In this document: positions 9,174-16,899 of the stretch, in pieces
How positions within the stretch are numbered: the stretch's first letter is position 1
Layout: each line of letters opens with the position of its first letter
Assembly (NCBI RefSeq): GCF_003574445.1
Contig: NZ_KZ984559.1
Span: forward strand, 126,543-190,542
Source of the DNA: Streptomyces sp. YIM 130001
GTDB lineage: Bacteria > Actinomycetota > Actinomycetes > Streptomycetales > Streptomycetaceae
DNA: 64,000 nucleotides
Reading direction: 5' to 3'
Notes under the pieces: generated by a model
The model's database searches: none
What the model was told of the DNA's origin: nothing
Seen by the model: the letters and a program-made list of their open reading frames with translations, nothing else
Position numbers and translations under genes: made by a program

Positions 9174-10895
9174 TCAGAAAAGGAAGTACCGCTGAGCCAT
9201 GGGCAGTTCGGCGGCCGGTGCGGGCTCTACGCGCTCGCCGTCGATGGTGACGGCGAAGCTGTCGGGGTTCACCCGGACGTCGGGCCGTGCGTCGTTCTCG
9301 CGCATGTCGGCCTTGGTGACGCCACGGGTGCTGGTGATCGCCGTGCAGCCCTTGTCGAGGCCGAGCCGTTCGGTGAGGCCGTCCTCGATGGCCGCGCCGG
9401 AGACGAAGTTGAGCGAGTTGGCTCCGGGCGCCTGGCCGTACGCACCGAACATGGGCCGGGGCAGCACGGGTTGCGGAGTCGGAATGGACGCGTTCGCGTC
9501 GCCCATCTGCGCGTAGGCGATCTGCCCGCCCTTGAGCACGAGTTGGGGCTTGACACCGAAGAACGCCGGGTTCCAGAGCACCAGGTCGGCGAGCTTGCCA
9601 CTCTCGACGGATCCGACCTCGGCGTCGATGCCCTGCGCGATCGCCGGGTTGATCGTGTACTTGGCGACGTAGCGGCGGGCGCGGCGGTTGTCGGCGTGGG
9701 TGTCACCGGGCAGTGCGCCGCGGCGCTTCTTCATCACGTGGGCGGTCTGCCAGGTCCGCAGCACCACCTCGCCGATGCGCCCCATGGCCTGCGAGTCGGA
9801 GGAGATGATCGAGATGGCTCCGAGGTCGTGCAGGATGTCCTCGGCCGCGATGGTGGACGGCCGGATCCGGGACTCGGCGAAGGCCAGGTCCTCGGGCACG
9901 GCGGGGTTGAGGTGGTGGCAGACCATCAGCATGTCGAGGTGTTCCTCGACGGTGTTGCGGGTGTGCGGCCGGGTCGGGTTGGTGGAGCTGGGCAGTACGT
10001 GGGGTTCGGACACCACGGTGATGATGTCCGGAGCGTGTCCGCCACCCGCTCCCTCGGTGTGGTACGCGTGGATCGTGCGGCCGCCGATCGCGGCGAGGGT
10101 GTCGGCGACGAAGCCGGCCTCGTTCAGGGTGTCGGTGTGGATCGCCAGCTGGGCGCCGGTCTCCTCGCAGACTCCGAGGCAGGCGTCGATAACCGCGGGG
10201 GTCGCGCCCCAGTCCTCGTGAATCTTGAATCCCAGTGCACCGCCCCGTAGTTGGGCGTGCATGGCCGCGCGGGACATGGTGTTCCCGCGGCCGAGCAGAC
10301 CGATGTTGAGCGGGGTGGAGTCGAGCGCCTTGAACATCCGGGCGAGGTGCCAGGAGCCGGGCGTGATCGTGGTGGCCTTGGTGCCTTCGGCCGGTCCGGT
10401 GCCGCCGCCGACGAGTGTGGTGACGCCGGAGGCGAGCGCGGTGTCGGCGAGGGTCGGTGAGATGAAGTGGACGTGCGCGTCGACGGCGCCTGCCGTGACG
10501 ATCCGGCCGTTGCCCGCGATGATTTCGGTCTCGGGCCCGATGACCAGGTCGGGGTGCACGCCGTCCATGGTGTCGGGGTTGCCGGCCTTCCCGATGCCGG
10601 CGATGCGGCCGTCGCGAATGCCGATGTCGGCCTTGACGATCCCCCAGTGGTCCAGGATCACGGCGCCGGTGATGACGGTGTCGGGCGCGCCGTCCGCCCG
10701 CGTCACCGCGGACTGGCCCATGGACTCACGGATCACCTTGCCGCCGCCGAACACCGCCTCGTCGCCGGCCCGCCCGGGGCCGCCGCAGCGGTCCTCCTCG
10801 ATCTCGACGAGGAGGTCGGTGTCCGCCAGTCGGATCCGGTCACCGGTGGTGGGGCCGAACAGGTCGGCGTAGGCGGCGCGGGTCAGTTCAGCCAT
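9174..10895 (-). CDS. ureC: Urease subunit alpha
   Basis: Catalytic subunit of nickel urease, which hydrolyses urea to ammonia and carbamate in the cytoplasm. With the start at ATG 10895 (GGAGGTG site 7 nt upstream) it has 573 residues; the GTG nine bases further up falls inside that ribosome site. The lysine that is carbamylated to bridge the two nickels is in GFKIHEDWG (about Lys224). Nickel ligands are in VDAHVHFISP, the IHTDT and HAYHTEGAGGGHAPD regions, and SSDSQAMGR. The mobile-flap MVCHHLN carries the reactive Cys (about 326). The start overlaps the end of ureB by 8 nt. Confidence 0.98.
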   Translation of the reverse strand: MAELTRAAYADLFGPTTGDRIRLADTDLLVEIEEDRCGGPGRAGDEAVFGGGKVIRESMGQSAVTRADGAPDTVITGAVILDHWGIVKADIGIRDGRIAGIGKAGNPDTMDGVHPDLVIGPETEIIAGNGRIVTAGAVDAHVHFISPTLADTALASGVTTLVGGGTGPAEGTKATTITPGSWHLARMFKALDSTPLNIGLLGRGNTMSRAAMHAQLRGGALGFKIHEDWGATPAVIDACLGVCEETGAQLAIHTDTLNEAGFVADTLAAIGGRTIHAYHTEGAGGGHAPDIITVVSEPHVLPSSTNPTRPHTRNTVEEHLDMLMVCHHLNPAVPEDLAFAESRIRPSTIAAEDILHDLGAISIISSDSQAMGRIGEVVLRTWQTAHVMKKRRGALPGDTHADNRRARRYVAKYTINPAIAQGIDAEVGSVESGKLADLVLWNPAFFGVKPQLVLKGGQIAYAQMGDANASIPTPQPVLPRPMFGAYGQAPGANSLNFVSGAAIEDGLTERLGLDKGCTAITSTRGVTKADMRENDARPDVRVNPDSFAVTIDGERVEPAPAAELPMAQRYFLF

Positions 10896-11208
10896 CGAGG
10901 GCACCTCCGGTTTCGCCCCGCAGTCCGGGTACGAGGCGATGGCCGCCGAGCGGCACCAGATCGACCTCGACGGGGATGCCGGGTTCGAAGCGAACGGCGG
11001 TGCCGGCCGCGATGCCGAGCCGCTTCCCGCGGGCGGCCGCGCGGTCGAAGCGCAGTCCGGGATTGGCCTCGGCGAAGTGGTAGTGGGAGCCGACCTGGAC
11101 GGACCGGTCGGCGGCGTTGAGGACGGTGAGGCGGGTGACCGGGCGGCCCTCGTTGAGCGGCACGGGCCCTTCGGCGTAGAGGATCTCTCCGGGGATCACC
11201 GGATTCAT
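10888..11208 (-). CDS. ureB: Urease subunit beta
   Basis: The 106-residue protein starts MNPVIPGEILYAEGP and contains VGSHYHFAEANPGLRFDR, both diagnostic of urease beta. It packs against UreA and UreC in the (UreABC)3 enzyme. It is a separate polypeptide here, as in other actinobacteria, and overlaps ureC by 8 nt; ureA ends 14 nt upstream of it. Confidence 0.96.
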   Translation of the reverse strand: MNPVIPGEILYAEGPVPLNEGRPVTRLTVLNAADRSVQVGSHYHFAEANPGLRFDRAAARGKRLGIAAGTAVRFEPGIPVEVDLVPLGGHRLVPGLRGETGGALDG

Positions 11209-11222
11209 CGGGCGCTCCCCCG

Positions 11223-11525
11223 TCAGACGATCGGGTCGTGGACCGTGACCAGCTTGGTCCCGTCCGGGAAGGTGGCCTCCACCTGGACGTCGTGGAGCAT
11301 CTCCGGGACCCCGTCCATGACCTGGTCCCGGTTGAGCACCGTGCGGCCGGAGGCCATGAGTTCGGCGACCGTGCGGCCGTCGCGTGCGCCCTCGAGGAGG
11401 TGCGAGGTGATCAGGGCGATGGCCTCCGGGTGGTTGAGCCGGAGCCCGCGGGCCCTGCGGCGCTCCGCCACGTCCGCGGCCACATGGATGAGCAGGCGTT
11501 CCTGCTCGTGCGGGGTCAGTTGCAC
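11223..11525 (-). CDS. ureA: Urease subunit gamma
   Basis: First gene of the urease operon, 100 residues from GTG 11525 (VQLTPHEQERLLIHVAADVA), the normal UreA length. The text LNHPEAIALITSHLLEGARDG and VPEMLHDVQVEATFPDGTKLVTVHDPI is typical. The frame stays open upstream to 11624, but that extension is not family-like. A GlnR-like site lies about 155-175 bp upstream, so the operon probably answers to nitrogen supply. Confidence 0.96.
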   Translation of the reverse strand: MQLTPHEQERLLIHVAADVAERRRARGLRLNHPEAIALITSHLLEGARDGRTVAELMASGRTVLNRDQVMDGVPEMLHDVQVEATFPDGTKLVTVHDPIV

Positions 11526-11680
11526 GCGTGCCACCTCAACAGTCCGTCGGTGTCCGCCCGTTGGCGGATCCCGCGGGCACGCCGGTCGCCCGGTCGCCGT
11601 ACCGCCGCATGGCTTTGTCGTCATGTCGGTACGTCGATGAAGGCCCCGTCCCGCAGGAGAGGGTGCACGCTAATGCCGAA

Positions 11681-11699
11681 GTTTTTCGGGCACGTTAAC
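11681..11699 (-). promoter_or_regulatory. Putative GlnR box upstream of urease operon
   Basis: On the reverse strand GTTAAC, six bases, then GAAAAAC matches the GlnR half-site pattern gTnAC-n6-GaAAc. GlnR controls nitrogen genes including urease in Streptomyces. The site lies between the tetR stop and ureA in the right orientation. Only one a/b pair is clear. Confidence 0.45.
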
Positions 11700-11713
11700 T
11701 GTCCGCCGGAGGC

Positions 11714-12376
11714 TCAGTCCCGTTCCGTGGACGCTTCCCGCCCCTGTGCCCACCGGTCGCTGTCGGCGTCCATCGAGATCAGCGCCTTCAGGCCGTTCTG
11801 CAGAGCGGACACGGGCGGCGCCCCGAACAGCGCCCGTTGCGCGGCGAGCCCCTGGGCCATCGCGATCATCGCCCGGGCCACGTGCTCGGCGGGCACGTCA
11901 CTGCGCATGATCCCGGCCTCCTGATAGGCCACGACGATGCGCACCCAGGCCCCCTGCACGGCCTCGTACCCCTCGCGCATCACCGCGGAGAGCTTCTCGT
12001 CCCGCAGGGTCTCCGTCCACACCTGGACCATGAGCCGCGGGAAGGCCGATTCGTCGCCTGCGGCCAGACGCCGGCCCATCCTGAGGACCGACTCCATCAC
12101 CTGCGGCAGCAGGACGTCCGGCGGGGGCGGCGGGGTCTGCTCGGCCGCTTCCTCGAAGGCGTGGCGGATCCCGCCGAGCACCTCGCCGACGATCGCACCG
12201 ATGAGTTCTTCCTTGCCCTTGAAGTAGCGGTAGACCGCGCCGGCCGACAGGTCCACCTCACGCAGGACGTCCTGCATGGACGTGGCGTGGAAGCCGTTAC
12301 GTGCGAAGCAGCGAGCCGCGCCGTCGAGGATCTGCCGGCGACGTGCATCGAGGTGTTCCTGGGATACGCGAGCCAT
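11714..12376 (-). CDS. TetR family transcriptional regulator
   Basis: The 220-residue protein starts at ATG 12376 (MARVSQEHLDARRRQILDGA). The N-terminal helix-turn-helix is plain: GFHATSMQDVLREVDLSAGAVYRYFKGKEELI, about residues 26-57. The C-terminal ligand domain has the length of TetR_C proteins. It is divergent from a membrane protein gene, and two related near-palindromes sit between them, so it probably represses both itself and that gene. The frame running back to 12421 crosses the operator and is unlikely to be used. Confidence 0.9.
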   Translation of the reverse strand: MARVSQEHLDARRRQILDGAARCFARNGFHATSMQDVLREVDLSAGAVYRYFKGKEELIGAIVGEVLGGIRHAFEEAAEQTPPPPPDVLLPQVMESVLRMGRRLAAGDESAFPRLMVQVWTETLRDEKLSAVMREGYEAVQGAWVRIVVAYQEAGIMRSDVPAEHVARAMIAMAQGLAAQRALFGAPPVSALQNGLKALISMDADSDRWAQGREASTERD

Positions 12377-12390
12377 GCCCCCAAAGTAAA

Positions 12391-12464
12391 ACGAACATTC
12401 ATTCTTGACAAGCGCCCGCACTTTGCGGACAGTGAGGACAGCACAGAAAACGAACGATCATTCT
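12391..12464. promoter_or_regulatory. Two operator-like repeats for the divergent TetR
   Basis: ACGAACATTCATTCT at 12391-12405 and ACGAACGATCATTCT at 12450-12464 are direct copies differing at two positions. Each core is a near-palindrome (the second, GAACGATCATTC, centres on GATC). They flank the divergent promoter region, 59 bp apart. A TTGACA at 12405-12410 overlaps the end of the first site and could be a -35 for the membrane protein gene, though its -10 is poor. Confidence 0.6.
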
Positions 12465-12534
12465 CTATGGTGTGAACACCCCGGAAGGCCCGGGGAGCGT
12501 CGCGGAGATCCGACACAGAAACGAGGGCATCGCC

Positions 12535-13602
12535 ATGTCCGCCACATCCGCTGCACCCGCCGGCGCATCACCCGCCGCACCCGACGGCCCGCGCCTGACC
12601 GGCAACGGACGCCGGATGGCGGCCGTGATCGTCCTCGTCCCCATCATCGTCACGCTGGCCCTGTGGGCATTCGCCTGGCCCGCGGCCCGTAGCGCGCCGA
12701 ACGACCTGCCGGTCGGTGTCGCCGGACCCACGGCGGCCGCCGCCGGAGTGGAGGAGCAACTCCAGTCACAGGGCGGCGCGTTCGAGGTCCACCGGTACGC
12801 GGACGAGGCAGCCGCCCGGGACGCGATCGAGGACCGTTCCGTATACGGCGCGGTCGTCGTGACGCAGGGCGGGCCGAAGCTTCTGACCGCCTCCGCCGCC
12901 GGACCCGTCGTGTCCCAGCTGCTCACCCAGGCGGTGACGGCGCAGGCGCCCGAAGGGACGCAGGTGGCGACCGAGGACGTGGTCGCGGCCCCGGAGAACG
13001 ACCCGCGCGGCGCCGCGCTCGGCGCGAGCGTGATGCCCATGGCGATCGCCGGAGTCGCGGCCGGCGCGGTGGTCACCGTGCTCGGGCTGCGCGGGATGCG
13101 GGCGGCCCTGGCGCTGGCGGTGACCGCCGCGGTGGTCGGCGTCGTCGCCGTCGCCCTGACACACAGCTGGCTCGGGGTACTCACGGGCAACTGGTGGGCG
13201 GAAGCAGGTGCGTTCGGCCTCGCCGCGCTCGCGATCAGTGCGACCGTGGCAGGGCTCGCGGCGCTCCTCGGGTCCGCCGGGATCGGTCTGGGAGCGTTCC
13301 TCATGGTCCTGCTGGGCAACCCCTTCTCCGGTGTCACGTCCGCCCCCGAGCTCCTCCCCCAGCCGGTCGGCATGATCGGCCAGTGGCTGCCGCCCGGAGC
13401 CGGCGGCACGCTCATGCGCTCGGTGTCGTTCTTCGACGGCGCCGGAGGTGCCGGACCCGCCGTCACTCTCGGCATCTGGGCCGCGGTCGGCCTCGTGGCG
13501 GTACTCATCGGCGCACGTTCGCGCCGTAGCTCCGGGTCACGCCCGGCTCAGGCACCGGACACCGCCGCAGGGGCCCAGCCGCAGGGCGTACAGGTGTCCT
13601 GA
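12535..13602 (+). CDS. Multi-pass membrane protein under TetR control
   Basis: From ATG 12535 (ACGAGGGC upstream) the protein has 355 residues. One transmembrane helix (AVIVLVPIIVTLALWAFAW, near residues 28-46) is followed by an approximately 125-residue soluble, presumably exterior region, then five to six helices from about residue 165. This matches the ABC-2/YhgE-like membrane component layout: anchor, outside domain, membrane bundle. No ATPase lies beside it. It may export, or sense at the surface, the ligand of the TetR protein (inference). An upstream GTG at 12472 would add 21 unlikely residues. The gene ends before a strong hairpin. Confidence 0.75.
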   Translation: MSATSAAPAGASPAAPDGPRLTGNGRRMAAVIVLVPIIVTLALWAFAWPAARSAPNDLPVGVAGPTAAAAGVEEQLQSQGGAFEVHRYADEAAARDAIEDRSVYGAVVVTQGGPKLLTASAAGPVVSQLLTQAVTAQAPEGTQVATEDVVAAPENDPRGAALGASVMPMAIAGVAAGAVVTVLGLRGMRAALALAVTAAVVGVVAVALTHSWLGVLTGNWWAEAGAFGLAALAISATVAGLAALLGSAGIGLGAFLMVLLGNPFSGVTSAPELLPQPVGMIGQWLPPGAGGTLMRSVSFFDGAGGAGPAVTLGIWAAVGLVAVLIGARSRRSSGSRPAQAPDTAAGAQPQGVQVS

Positions 13603-13678
13603 CCGGTCGCGCGCCCGCCTGCGGGGGTTGACCCCGAGCCCGCGCCCCCGCAGATCCCACCACCGACCCACGGACCGA

Positions 13679-13714
13679 CCGTGCGCCCTCGCTGTAGCGG
13701 ACGAGGGCGCACGG
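13679..13714. terminator. Hairpin terminator after membrane protein gene
   Basis: A perfect 13-bp stem (arm CCGTGCGCCCTCG at 13679-13691, partner at 13702-13714) with a 10-nt loop sits 77 nt past the stop codon. The 246-nt gap between genes holds nothing else recognisable. Confidence 0.75.
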
Positions 13715-13848
13715 TCTTGCTGTACGCGGCACGGCCGCGTTCCTACGAGTAGCGGTCACGCCCTGTCCGCAATGCCTGAGACGGTGATCGGGCATCCGCG
13801 TCCCGTGGCAGCACCGGCCACCGGGCACGACCCGAAGGGCCCACCGCT

Positions 13849-14973
13849 GTGAGTACCGCACGACCGCACGTCCTCGACACCCGAGCCCTCAACCGGGCGA
13901 CCCTCGCCCGGCAGCTGCTGCTCGAACCGTCCGACGCACCGGTCCAGGACGCCGTACGGCACGTCGGCGGACTGCAGGCCCAGGAACCGCAGGAACCCTT
14001 CGTCGCACTCTTCTCCCGGCTGCGCGCCTTCGATCCGGCAGCGCTGTCGGAGCTGCTGGTCGAACGGCACCTGGTGCGAACCCATCTCATGCGCCGCACC
14101 GTCCATCTGGTCACAGCCGACGACGCCCTCGCCTGGCGGGCCCGGCACGACGCGATGCTGCGCCAGCGCGTGCTCTCGACGTACCGCCGCGAACTCGGCC
14201 ACCTGCGCGACGCGGACCTCGACGAACTCGCCACCAAGGGACGGGCGTTGATGTCCGACGGCGAGCCGCGCACCATGTCGGGTCTGGTACGCGAGGTGAT
14301 GGCCGGCCACCCGACACCGCATCCGCGCGCAGTCGGCGAACTGCTCATCCCCTCCCTGCTCCCGGTGGCCCAGATCCCGCCCCGCGGCCTGTGGCGCACC
14401 AAGGCGGGCGTCCAGAACGTCCTGCTCTCCTCCTGGCTCGGCCGCGATGTCGACCCGCCGACGACGGACGGCACCGACCCGGTCGGCCGGGCACTCGTCC
14501 TGCGCTACCTGGCCGCGTTCGGCCCGGCCGCCACCGCGGATCTGCGGTCCTGGTCCGGCCTCTCCGGTCTGCCCGCCGCCGTGTCGGCCGTACGCGACGA
14601 ACTCGTCAGTTTCCGCGACGAGCGCGGCCGCGAGCTACTCGATCTGCCCGACGCACCGCGCCCCGATCCGGACACCCCGGCGCCGGTCCGCTTCCTGCCG
14701 GCGTTCGACAACGCGCTGCTCGGTTACGACGACCGCAGCCGGATCGTGGACGACGCCCACCGCGGCCTCTCCGTCGCCGGTGAGCGTGTGGTCCTGCTCG
14801 ACGGCCGGGTCGCGGCGACCTGGACCGTCGAGGACGGCACGGTCGCGGTCACCCCGCTGCGCCGCTTCTCCCGGTCCGACCGTACGGCCGTGGGCGAGGC
14901 CGGCCGGTCGATGGCGGCCTTCCTGTCGGACGGCGAGCACGGGCGCACACGCGTGGGGGCCTCACCCCGCTGA
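13849..14973 (+). CDS. Winged-helix AlkZ/YcaQ-like DNA-binding protein
   Basis: The 374-residue protein belongs to the HTH_42 (DUF1006) superfamily of tandem winged-helix proteins that includes the DNA glycosylases AlkZ and YcaQ. The N-terminus has LNRATLARQLLLEPSD, and the catalytic-type Q-x-Q is present as GLQAQEPQEP near residue 45. Further family text is RTHLMRRTVHLVTADD and LPAFDNALLGYDDRSRI. AlkZ unhooks interstrand crosslinks and alkylated bases, so a repair role is possible; many family members are uncharacterised. It stands alone, with a GTG start at 13849, and ends convergently with the phd-like gene 32 nt away. Confidence 0.82.
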   Translation: MSTARPHVLDTRALNRATLARQLLLEPSDAPVQDAVRHVGGLQAQEPQEPFVALFSRLRAFDPAALSELLVERHLVRTHLMRRTVHLVTADDALAWRARHDAMLRQRVLSTYRRELGHLRDADLDELATKGRALMSDGEPRTMSGLVREVMAGHPTPHPRAVGELLIPSLLPVAQIPPRGLWRTKAGVQNVLLSSWLGRDVDPPTTDGTDPVGRALVLRYLAAFGPAATADLRSWSGLSGLPAAVSAVRDELVSFRDERGRELLDLPDAPRPDPDTPAPVRFLPAFDNALLGYDDRSRIVDDAHRGLSVAGERVVLLDGRVAATWTVEDGTVAVTPLRRFSRSDRTAVGEAGRSMAAFLSDGEHGRTRVGASPR

Positions 14974-15005
14974 CGGACCGGAGGCCGCGCGCCCGAGGAC
15001 ACCGC

Positions 15006-15284
15006 CTACGAAGCGCCCGGCGCCCGGTGTTCCGCCGTGATGCCGAAGCGCCCGCGTTCGCCTGCAGCAGAGCCCGGGGCGTCGACCGCGGACACCGAGC
15101 GGACCACGACCTCCTCCGCCGGCTCCGCCAGCTCTTCGAGTTTCTCCAGGTCGGCGGCCGAGACGAGGGCCACGAGCGGCTTGCCGTGGCGGGTCACGAC
15201 GACGCGTTCACCGCCGTACACCACGCGATTGATGAGGTCGGCGAGCTCCGCCCGGGCTTGCGTCACCGGAATCTCGTAGGCCAT
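15006..15284 (-). CDS. Phd/YefM family antitoxin, apparently orphan
   Basis: The 92-residue protein (MAYEIPVTQARAELADLINR) has the Phd/YefM fold: a dimerising DNA-binding N-terminus and a variable C-terminal tail. GGERVVVTRHGKPLVALVS is the family core. The start is uncertain: ATG at 15284 has GGGGAG only 1 nt away, while ATGs at 15293 and 15296 have no site. No toxin gene follows; 32 nt downstream the convergent AlkZ-like gene ends. A palindrome just upstream would suit autorepression. Orphan antitoxins may control other loci or be remnants of a TA pair. Confidence 0.85.
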   Translation of the reverse strand: MAYEIPVTQARAELADLINRVVYGGERVVVTRHGKPLVALVSAADLEKLEELAEPAEEVVVRSVSAVDAPGSAAGERGRFGITAEHRAPGAS

Positions 15285-15302
15285 GCTCCCCATCATAACG
15301 TC

Positions 15303-15319
15303 ATGTACGTCCTGTACAT
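15303..15319. promoter_or_regulatory. Palindrome upstream of phd-like gene
   Basis: ATGTAC, five bases, GTACAT forms a perfect inverted repeat 18 nt before the antitoxin start, in an AT-rich patch between it and the divergent clpP. Phd-type proteins bind such palindromes at their own promoters. Confidence 0.6.
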
Positions 15320-15385
15320 TTTTTACAGAGGCCTCGGGGCGGCCCGATCCGGCCGCCCCGGTACCGACGGAGGAGGCGCTTCGCC

Positions 15386-16021
15386 ATGCACCGACCGTCC
15401 GCCCGCTACGTCCTGCCCGAGTTCACCGAACGCACCAGCTCGGGCACGCGCACCATGGACCCGTATTCGAAGCTGCTCGAGGAGCGCATCGTCTTCCTCG
15501 GCACCGCCATCGACGACACCTCGGCCAATGACGTGATGGCGCAGTTCATGCACCTCGAGCACGCCGCTCCGGACCGGGACATCTCGCTGTACATCAACTC
15601 CCCCGGCGGCTCGTTCAGCGCGATGACCGCGATCTACGACACGATCCGGTTCGTCACCTGCGACGTGGAGACGGTCTGCCTGGGCCAAGCCGGCTCGGCC
15701 GCCGCGGTCCTGCTCGCGGGCGGAACCCCGGGCAAGCGCCTGGCACTTCCGAGCGCGCGCGTGCTGATCCATCAGCCGTCGTTCGCCGAACCGGTCGAGG
15801 GCCAGGCCACCGACCTCGCCATCCAGGCGGACGAACTCCTGCGCACCAGGCGGCTGCTCGAGGAGATGCTGGCCCGGCACAGCGGCCGGAGCGCCGGGCA
15901 GATCTCCGCCGACATCGAACGGGACAAGGTCCTCGACGCCCCGGCCGCCCTGGAGTACGGCCTGATCGACCGCATCGTCGCGAACCGATCCGCCCAACTC
16001 GCCGACCCGGGCCGGGGGTGA
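15386..16021 (+). CDS. ClpP-type serine peptidase (ClpP3/ClpP4-like)
   Basis: ATP-dependent Clp protease proteolytic subunit, 211 residues. The catalytic triad is complete: Ser104 in LGQAGSAAA, His129 in LIHQP and Asp180 in ERDKV. The N-terminus (RYVLPEFTERTSSGTRTMDPYSKLLEERIVFLGT) resembles the accessory ClpP3/ClpP4 group of Streptomyces rather than housekeeping ClpP1/P2. Those usually come as a pair; only one copy is here, so its partner must lie elsewhere or it forms rings alone. A small gene follows after 7 nt, and no Clp ATPase is adjacent. The divergent phd-like gene shares its promoter region. Confidence 0.93.
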   Translation: MHRPSARYVLPEFTERTSSGTRTMDPYSKLLEERIVFLGTAIDDTSANDVMAQFMHLEHAAPDRDISLYINSPGGSFSAMTAIYDTIRFVTCDVETVCLGQAGSAAAVLLAGGTPGKRLALPSARVLIHQPSFAEPVEGQATDLAIQADELLRTRRLLEEMLARHSGRSAGQISADIERDKVLDAPAALEYGLIDRIVANRSAQLADPGRG

Positions 16022-16028
16022 AGGCGTC

Positions 16029-16337
16029 GTGCTGCCACCGGAGTTGCCCGCCCTGCCCGCATTGACGCGAGCGGAAGGCGAGTTGATCGACCGCTATCTC
16101 GAAGTCCTCGACCTGGTGGGCCGGATCAACCCGGCGCGGAGCCGCGACACCTACAGCGGTCTGCGCGCCGCACAGGCCCTGGTCACGAAATCCGCTGCGC
16201 TGCGCGACGCGCTGAACCGGATGCACACACGGGGCGAAACAGAGATCCACGCGGCAACACTCGCCCGAGCCCTGCGCATTCTGGACGGCGAGCGGCGGGC
16301 CGGGCGGATCGCCGTACCACCGAAGCCGCCCAACTGA
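16029..16337 (+). CDS. Small helical protein downstream of clpP, unknown function
   Basis: The 102-residue ORF starts at GTG 16029, seven nt after the clpP stop, and is almost surely in its operon. I do not recognise a family. The sequence is mainly helical by eye: EGELIDRYLEVLDLVGRIN, then LRAAQALVTKSAALRDALNRMH, then ATLARALRILDGERRAG, with a Pro-rich start and end. There is no signal peptide, membrane segment or Cys. The tight linkage suggests a partner of the protease, such as a substrate adaptor or regulator, but nothing in the sequence proves it. Confidence 0.7.
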   Translation: MLPPELPALPALTRAEGELIDRYLEVLDLVGRINPARSRDTYSGLRAAQALVTKSAALRDALNRMHTRGETEIHAATLARALRILDGERRAGRIAVPPKPPN

Positions 16338-16719
16338 CCTCCGGCGCAACTCGAACGCGCCGCGCGGCCGCGAAGTCCCGCACAGGCGCCCGGAGCCGCT
16401 TCCCGATCACTCGCTACGCGCCCGCGACACCGGTCGGTTCGGCCAGACGGGCTCGCCCGCACGATGTATTCCTGTCCGGCCGGGAGCGACCAGAAGATTT
16501 GCGGGCCACCGTCGGGCACTTTCCGGAATCTCACATTCCGTCGCAGGTCGAGGCATCGCACGACGCAGGCCGAAGATCAACAAATCGGCGCCGCCCACCC
16601 GTTCAGGCCATCGGCACCGGTCTGGATGTTCAGTCGTTTCAACCGGGAATCGGACCGGTTCATGCAGCAGGATCCCTTCCGACGACAAGCCCCCGCCACA
16701 GCGACGGGGCGGTCCGGGC
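16338..16719. other. Intergenic stretch before riboswitch
   Basis: No supported gene. Short open frames here have unbiased third positions. It must contain the promoter for the riboswitch and NlpC/P60 transcript; I could not pick convincing -35/-10 boxes. Confidence 0.4.
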
Positions 16720-16888
16720 GGACGCCGAGTCCTGCCGCCGCCCGGATGTCAGGTCGACAGCAGTGGACCGGCAGGAGTGGAGGACCCGAGCAACACGGAG
16801 CACATCGCTCCTCGGGGTGAAGCCGCACAGCGGCCGGGCATCTTCGTTGGCCCGAATCCGACAGGTCATCCTTCACAGGCGGCTGACG
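16720..16888 (+). promoter_or_regulatory. ydaO/yuaA-type c-di-AMP riboswitch
   Basis: The leader of the NlpC/P60 gene carries the conserved blocks of the ydaO class in order: CGCCGAGTCCTGCCG (16723 on), GCAGGAGTGGAGGACCCGAG (16771-16790), CTCCTCGGGGTGAAGCC (16809 on), and CCCGAATCCGACAGGTCATC (16851-16870) with the trailing CACAGGC. In Streptomyces this RNA precedes cell-wall hydrolase genes and switches them off when c-di-AMP binds. Its end lies about 12 nt before the ATG, so control may also act on the ribosome site. Boundaries are approximate. Confidence 0.85.
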
Positions 16889-16899
16889 AAGGGTTGCGC

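Noticed and set aside
12405..12431. Strong TTGACA -35 for the membrane protein promoter
   Set aside because: The spacing region lacks a believable -10, so I note it only within the operator entry.
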